Assembly: GCF_011397635.1 (NCBI RefSeq)
Contig: NC_064758.1
Span: 22,528,513-22,592,512 of the forward strand
Reading direction: 5' to 3'
From: Epinephelus fuscoguttatus
Lineage: Eukaryota > Chordata > Actinopteri > Perciformes > Serranidae
Length of the DNA stretch: 64,000 nucleotides
A program made the translations under genes and the position numbers. Positions 61,001 to 64,000 of this stretch are shown piece after piece. Positions within the stretch are counted from its first letter, which is position 1, and each line of letters begins with the position of its first letter. A model generated the notes under the pieces. The model made no database searches, had not been told where the DNA came from, and was given only the letters and a program-made list of their open reading frames with translations.

Positions 61001-64000
61001 TTGGGAGATGTATGGACAAGGTGAAGAAGCCCTGGAAAAATCTGCTGGTTCTGAACTCTTTACCTTGTTCACAGGTTATTCTGAGCCTTCATCTGCTGGG
61101 TGCAAGCAGTACCCTGTGGGATTCACGGCCCTGGATGACAGCAGCTCCACAGCAACAGCTGAGATAGCAGTAAATGGAATGGACCCTCCAGAGTTGGGCT
61201 TTTCCCCCGCTGAGTCCACCACAGGGACCTCAGGTCAGTCACGTCACATCACATGCAGTCGTCTCCACACACCAACTGTGACTGCAGCTAACTCTCTCAT
61301 TGTGTTCAATAAATTTTAGTCTCTAGATAGGATGTGAAACTGTGTTGTCTAACATCATAAACAGTTCCCACTACAATACTGTTGTGCAAGTATTGCCTCA
61401 CAGATATGCTTTTCACTGCAGCACATTGACCTGTATCACTCTGTAGGTTTTCATACCAACCAATCACCTCAGCAGATGATTTCAGCGGGTAGTCTTTGGC
61501 TGAAATGAATGAAAACCTGCAGACTGCTGCCTCCTCATGCCACATAGTTCAATTAACTTTATCGTCCCCAACGGGATATTTGTCTTGTCAGCCAGGTGAA
61601 ACTTGGAACACAGACTACTGGGCCACACCTAACCAATACAGTTATTTGTACTTCATTTACCATGTTCAAATATAAATCATGTGTTTGACTCAGGGATGAT
61701 TAACATACTATTAACCCTTGTTTGACCCTTTGCCTAAAAGGTTACTTTTAGTATGTGAAAAATACCAGGATGTCCTGCATTTGGCCGCATTTTGCAGTAT
61801 GCAAGCATGCTTTTGTGGCTATTCGGACCCACTATCCTCGGCGTCGCGGAACATGCGTCACATCGACTGAGTCAGAGACGGGTGACAGCTCACACTACAG
61901 ACTGCGATGGATATATGCCTGCAATCCATTGTACTCAGTACACAGGAAAATACTACCTCTGACAACAGAAGTGTAATAGAACAGTCATTAAAGTCAGAAT
62001 TCCGAGTCAGAAACCCATGGGAGATCCACCTAGCCCGAGTTCGTCGACATAAACGAACCCATTTAGTGTTTTATGTGGTGTTTGTGTTGTGAAACCTTCT
62101 GTGATGTATTAGCTGCTGTTTCCATTCAGCTGACTTGTGCTTGATAGAAATATTTGGTAGCATATCTCTGTCCACACAAAACAAATCCACACAACTTTTT
62201 GCTATTGGCTGTGGTGGTTCACACTATTTCGCTCTGCACCAGTCGACACGATTTTGAGCTGTTGTACTTAATCTTAATGAGCACACATGGGGAAGACAGC
62301 TGACTTATTATAGATGCAGTTTCTCTTGGCTAATGGCAGTGCTGTAATTGATGTGGGTCCTCTGTAGATGCTTGTAAAGCTCAGGGACTTGACATACAAA
62401 CATCCGTTTGCTGCAGGCATCCATGCATTCCCGTGCAGGTGCACTGTGACACATTTAGACCAGAAGTCGGGAATTCCAACTCGGAATTATTGACTTCCAA
62501 CTTGCAATAAACTGCGGTCAAAGTTCAAGGGGAAATGTTAAAAGTAGTATGTCCCAATTGTATGCATAGTCCATGCAACAGTACGAACTTTGAGGGCAGT
62601 TACAGTATGTTCTGAAAGTAGAAAGAAAATGAGTGCGATTCAGAGCCCAAGCTGTTTTCACAGGTGTAATTATGAGCAAATTGTGCTCACATAATTAGTA
62701 TATCACTGCTTATTAAAAGGTAATGGGACAACCTGCATTGTGCAGTCAGGCTCAGTGTATTTCTTTAGATTGAGTGAAAGGGAATTTGTGGTTGAGATGA
62801 CGTCACAGCCATTGTTGTAATGGATCTGTTTCTGCTCTGAAAAGCCTGATCTGGAGACAGTCCTGACAGTGACAAACATATAATTAACACACTACAATCA
62901 CCATGATAGTGGAGTTCATAAGCAGTTGTGTTGTATCATCACTGACATTTTGTGTTTGGTTCTCAGTGGATTCCAAAACTGAAGAACAATCTCCGATCTC
63001 CTCTGAGAATCTTCGAGAGTCTCTGAAGAAGGAGCTGGAGTTTTATTTCTCCAGGTAAGACACGAGCACTCAAATCACCTTTTTATGCTGCAGAATTTGA
63101 GAAGTGGACTTAGTTATTTCCCAAGTAAAGAGAGGACTAATCTATATGGATTTGTTGTTTTTGTGTTTTCAGAGAAAACCTCTCAAAGGATCTGTACCTG
63201 ATGTCCCAGATGGACAGTGACCAGTTTGTCCCTATTTGGACTATAGCCAGCATGGAGGGCATCAAGGTCCTCACCACTGACATAGACCTCATCCTGGATG
63301 TGCTGAGATGTAAGTGGAGAGTTTAAGATGGTTGTATGTTAAAACAAGCTGCTTGAATCTGTAATGTGTTTGATTTTAAATACCTTGAATTCCCCTCAGC
63401 CTCTCCTATGGTACAAGTGGATGAGAAAGGGGAGAAAGTACGTCCTAATCACAAGCGGTGCATTATCATCCTGAGGGAGGTCCCTGAAACCACACCTGTC
63501 GAGGTAATGCTAACTCGTGCAGACACTTGGCAGTAAATACTGCACAGCTGATGTTTACCTGTGAGTAAAGTGAGAGATGATTGTTTGTGTCTAATTCACA
63601 GGAAGTTGAGTCACTATTCAAAAATGACAACTGTCCAAAGGTGATAAGTGTTGAGTTTGCACACAACAACAACTGGTACATCACATTCCAATCAGACACA
63701 GACGCCCAACAGGTAATGCAGTCAAATTGCAGTCATTTTCACACTGCCAGTTTGAGTGCTGTCTTGAATTGCCTTTTCATTCTCTCTTGTGCTCCCATAG
63801 GCATACAAGTATTTAAGAGAGGAAGTAAAAACATTTCAGGGAAAACCCATCATGGTGAGTTACATTAAAACTCCCTTGTCATTTCGGAAAGGCCCGTTTG
63901 TGAGGTTGTTTTTAGTTATTTCACTCTGTGCTCTTTCCTTGTTTTTCCGTGCCGACAGGCCAGGATAAAGGCCATCAACACATTCTTTGCGAAGAATGGC
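58087..64000 (+). CDS. larp4: La-related protein 4 (partial, 9 exons in window)
   Basis: LARP4 binds poly(A) and PABP, sits on translating mRNAs in the cytoplasm and protects them from deadenylation. Exons: 58087-58203, 60628-60745, 61075-61233, 62967-63054, 63173-63309, 63400-63503, 63602-63712, 63801-63854, and 63959 to the window edge. These encode 310 residues with every junction in frame; mammalian LARP4 is about 720 aa, so more than half lies outside. The start [15 protein letters not shown] is the first ATG in frame. The PABP-binding PAM2w motif [10 protein letters not shown] is at 47-56, with Trp in place of the usual Phe. The La motif spans about 146-225 ([30 protein letters not shown]). 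The RRM spans about 226-300 ([33 protein letters not shown]). The FVPIWT and [10 protein letters not shown] segments favour LARP4 over LARP4B. Teleost aa/ab copies cannot be separated here. Confidence 0.95.
58204..60627 (+). other. larp4 intron 1
   Basis: A 2.4-kb first intron. Its first 650 bases are CpG-rich and repeat GTTAGC/GCTAAC palindromes (for example 58568-58590 and 58748-58830), extending the promoter island. A (GT)n run lies at 60520-60533. No coding or RNA gene is recognised. Confidence 0.55.
61234..62966 (+). other. larp4 intron 3, no gene seen
   Basis: It contains the TTTATCGTCCCCAACGGGATATTTGTCTTG repeat phrase near 61557 and otherwise ordinary sequence. An inverted pair, GAATTCCGAGTC-like at 61998 and GGAATTCCAACTCGGAATTA at 62470, hints at a further decayed MITE between about 61750 and 62600. 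Confidence 0.45.

Overview
This is a 64-kb window of vertebrate nuclear DNA, almost certainly from a teleost (ray-finned) fish and probably a percomorph. It holds five multi-exon protein genes with GT-AG introns. Their products resemble human proteins over their full length, the introns are fairly compact, and the dispersed repeats (MITEs, Tc1, tRNA-derived SINEs, truncated LINEs) look like those of teleosts. No bacterial, phage or CRISPR feature is present.

Layout, left to right. ppard (nuclear receptor PPAR-delta/beta) is on the minus strand, with coding exons between 8053 and 2302 and a noncoding first exon near 10.6-10.75 kb. def6 (PH-domain/coiled-coil guanine exchange factor of the SWAP-70 family) is on the minus strand, with coding exons between 24271 and 14514. 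troap (tastin, a spindle and cell-cycle protein) is on the plus strand, coding 27704-37342, and lies head-to-head with def6. pfkm (muscle-type 6-phosphofructokinase) is on the plus strand, coding 41897-55457. larp4 (La-related, poly(A)-binding RNA protein) is on the plus strand from 58087 and is cut by the right window edge in its ninth coding exon. Assembling the exons by hand keeps the reading frame at every junction. It gives 510 aa (ppard), 619 aa (def6), 671 aa (troap), 780 aa (pfkm) and 310 aa so far (larp4).

The genes do not form an operon or a single pathway. In human, DEF6 and PPARD are neighbours on 6p21 while TROAP, PFKM and LARP4 lie on 12q13, so the window joins two conserved synteny blocks. 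The four broadly expressed genes have promoter regions rich in GTTAGC/GCTAAC palindromes; pfkm instead has a TATA-like box with muscle-type sites upstream.

The most unusual items are a two-exon tandem duplication inside troap, a GC-AG intron in pfkm, two members of a large fold-back (near-palindromic) repeat family, one of them interrupted by a truncated L1 with clean target-site duplications, a dead Tc1 copy between the divergent def6 and troap promoters, and the recurring promoter palindrome. I found no convincing new multi-gene system. All coordinates were read by eye from splice consensus and reading frame; UTR ends and repeat limits are approximate.
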